A stretch of DNA of 64,000 nucleotides from Flagellimonas sediminis. Lineage in GTDB: Bacteria; Bacteroidota; Bacteroidia; Flavobacteriales; Flavobacteriaceae. The notes under the pieces were generated by a model, which made no database searches, was not told the DNA's origin, and saw only the letters and a program-made list of their open reading frames with translations. Position 1 is the stretch's first letter, and every line of letters begins with the position of its first letter. Below are positions 62,918 to 64,000 of the stretch, one piece after another. Position numbers and translations under genes: made by a program. The stretch covers positions 124,001-188,000 of the forward strand of contig NZ_JAAAMI010000004.1 of NCBI RefSeq assembly GCF_010500845.1. Direction: 5' to 3'.

Positions 62918-64000
62918 TTACCCTTTTAAATGATCGGGCAATAATTCCTGTGGAAAGGACTGATAACTCACCGGTCTCACCCATCTTTTAATGGCATGGA
63001 TACCTACCGCCGTAAACCTTGAATCGGTAGATGCGGGATAGGGACCTCCATGCTGCATGGACGGGCACACCTCTACCCCGGTTGGGACACCGTTATAGAT
63101 AATCCGGCCCACCCTATTTTGAAGGGTATCCACAAGTTCGATCAAATCCATGTCATCATCCTTCTCGGCAATGATAGTACCGGTCAATTGGCCTTCCAAA
63201 CCTTCAATGATCTGAAGAAGCTCTGCTTCGTTTTTGCATTGGACCACCATGGAAAAAGGTCCGAAGACCTCTTGGTGCAATTTTGGATTGGCCAAAAAAT
63301 CGGCTCCCGAAACCGTGGCGACGACCGATGCTGCATAATTGGGCTCCAATGTTCCTTCTACCTTCCCCACAACGGTTACCCCACTTTGCGAGGTGACATT
63401 CTCTCCCTTCTTTTCGTACCCACTTTTGATGTTGGGGTGCAACATGCATTGGGGATCTAGGGCGATGGTCTCCTTGGCCAGTTCTTGGATAAACTCTTGG
63501 GTATGGTAACCTTGGACCGTTAGCAACAAACCGGGATTGGTACAAAACTGACCTGTACCCAAAGTGATGGATCCTGCATAGGTCTTGGCTATTTCCGATG
63601 CCCTTTTGGCCAAAGCATTGGGCGTAATGATCACTGGGTTGATACTCCCCATTTCCGCAAATACCGGAATCGGTTCCTCCCTTTTGGAAGCTAGGTCGAA
63701 CAACGCCCTGCCACCAGCAATACTTCCTGTAAACCCAACAGCCTTAACTTTCGGATGGTTGACCAAATCCACGCCAGCTTGGATTCCACCATTGATACTG
63801 GAAAACACTCCTTTCGGCATTCCTGTTTTTTCTGCCGCCTTTACAATGGCCGTAGCGACCAATTCAGAAGTACCGGCATGCATGGGGTGCGATTTTACGA
63901 TAACCGGACAACCGGCAGCCAATGCACTTGCCGTATCGCCCCCTGCGGTAGAGTACGCCAAAGGAAAATTACTGGCCCCAAAAACGGCCACGGGGCCCAA
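62918..64000 (-). CDS. Alpha-ketoglutarate semialdehyde dehydrogenase (N-terminus beyond window)
   Basis: A 360-aa C-terminal part of an NADP-type aldehyde dehydrogenase (full length about 520). Visible: the cofactor segment KSHPMHAGTSE, catalytic Glu in VFAEMGSINPVI, nucleophile Cys in GTGQFCTNPGLLL and the C-terminal GVEVCPSMQHGGPYPASTD. It resembles 2,5-dioxovalerate dehydrogenases, which finish hydroxyproline, arabinate and glucarate routes. Upstream of the epimerase by 53 bp. The initiation codon and the first ~150 residues are cut off. Confidence 0.9.
   Translation of the reverse strand: MGPVAVFGASNFPLAYSTAGGDTASALAAGCPVIVKSHPMHAGTSELVATAIVKAAEKTGMPKGVFSSINGGIQAGVDLVNHPKVKAVGFTGSIAGGRALFDLASKREEPIPVFAEMGSINPVIITPNALAKRASEIAKTYAGSITLGTGQFCTNPGLLLTVQGYHTQEFIQELAKETIALDPQCMLHPNIKSGYEKKGENVTSQSGVTVVGKVEGTLEPNYAASVVATVSGADFLANPKLHQEVFGPFSMVVQCKNEAELLQIIEGLEGQLTGTIIAEKDDDMDLIELVDTLQNRVGRIIYNGVPTGVEVCPSMQHGGPYPASTDSRFTAVGIHAIKRWVRPVSYQSFPQELLPDHLKG

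Noticed and set aside
34644..64000. SusC/SusD pair
   Set aside because: The only TonB-dependent receptor in the window is the siderophore type at 3.9 kb; no SusD-like protein was found.
1..64000. CRISPR arrays, insertion sequences, prophage
   Set aside because: No regularly spaced repeats, no transposase or integrase motifs, no phage structural genes were seen on either strand.

Overview
The window looks like chromosome of a marine or plant/alga-associated member of the Bacteroidota, class Flavobacteriia. The evidence is: promoter elements of the Bacteroidota type (TTTG ... TAnnTTTG), a tmRNA whose tag reads GDNNYALAA, many SPII lipoproteins, TonB-dependent uptake, a KdsA of the metal-dependent class (hence LPS), a Nudix-type AraR regulator and a polysaccharide-degradation locus. 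Genus cannot be fixed from the sequence alone.

Layout. 1-3.7 kb: typA (C-terminus cut by the window edge), two tandem paralogous outer-membrane-like proteins, kdsA. 3.8-9.2 kb: an iron/siderophore uptake operon (TonB-dependent receptor, DUF4198 protein, two small membrane proteins, PepSY reductase-like protein) behind a clear promoter flanked by an inverted pair of 22-bp boxes. 9.2-13.5 kb: DUF1801 protein; a membrane protein, a winged-helix regulator and creD, with the same 17-bp palindrome in front of the membrane protein and creD; a PHP-domain protein. 13.5-17.8 kb: a lysine/saccharopine-dehydrogenase-like enzyme, ssrA (tmRNA), a 33-residue membrane micro-protein, a DUF6340-like lipoprotein, a possible decayed gene and a Nudix-family regulator.

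18.0-25.8 kb is the most novel part: three tandem double-glycine-leader precursors of 59-66 aa, each with four cysteines in the core, a C39-peptidase ABC exporter, an HlyD-type fusion protein, a DUF6734-like glycosyltransferase with an extra C-terminal domain, and a divergent VKOR-DsbA fusion suited to making disulfides. I read this as a secreted, disulfide-bonded and possibly glycosylated peptide system. A strong hairpin with a U-run separates the peptide genes from the exporter gene.

25.8-34.6 kb: a DUF1080 lipoprotein, thioredoxin, two UspA proteins and a complete RND efflux operon (MFP, RND pump, TolC) ended by a bidirectional terminator. 34.6-64 kb: an arabinose-centred catabolic region. 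One minus-strand operon encodes GH51, GH127, GH51, araB, araD, araA, an aldose epimerase and a sodium/sugar symporter, with araR (Nudix family) divergent. A second minus-strand set encodes an S9 prolyl-type peptidase, a large LamG-DUF1680 (GH127/GH146-like) enzyme, a DUF885 metallopeptidase-like protein, a DUF5695 protein and a GH43-LamG enzyme. Next to it lie three genes of trans-4-hydroxyproline catabolism (FAD oxidase, epimerase, ketoglutarate-semialdehyde dehydrogenase, the last cut by the window edge). Together they would strip arabinose, cleave Pro-rich peptide and burn both arabinose and hydroxyproline, which suggests arabinosylated hydroxyproline-rich glycoproteins as a substrate in addition to arabinan. 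No SusC/SusD pair lies inside the window. No CRISPR array, insertion sequence or ordinary tRNA gene was seen.
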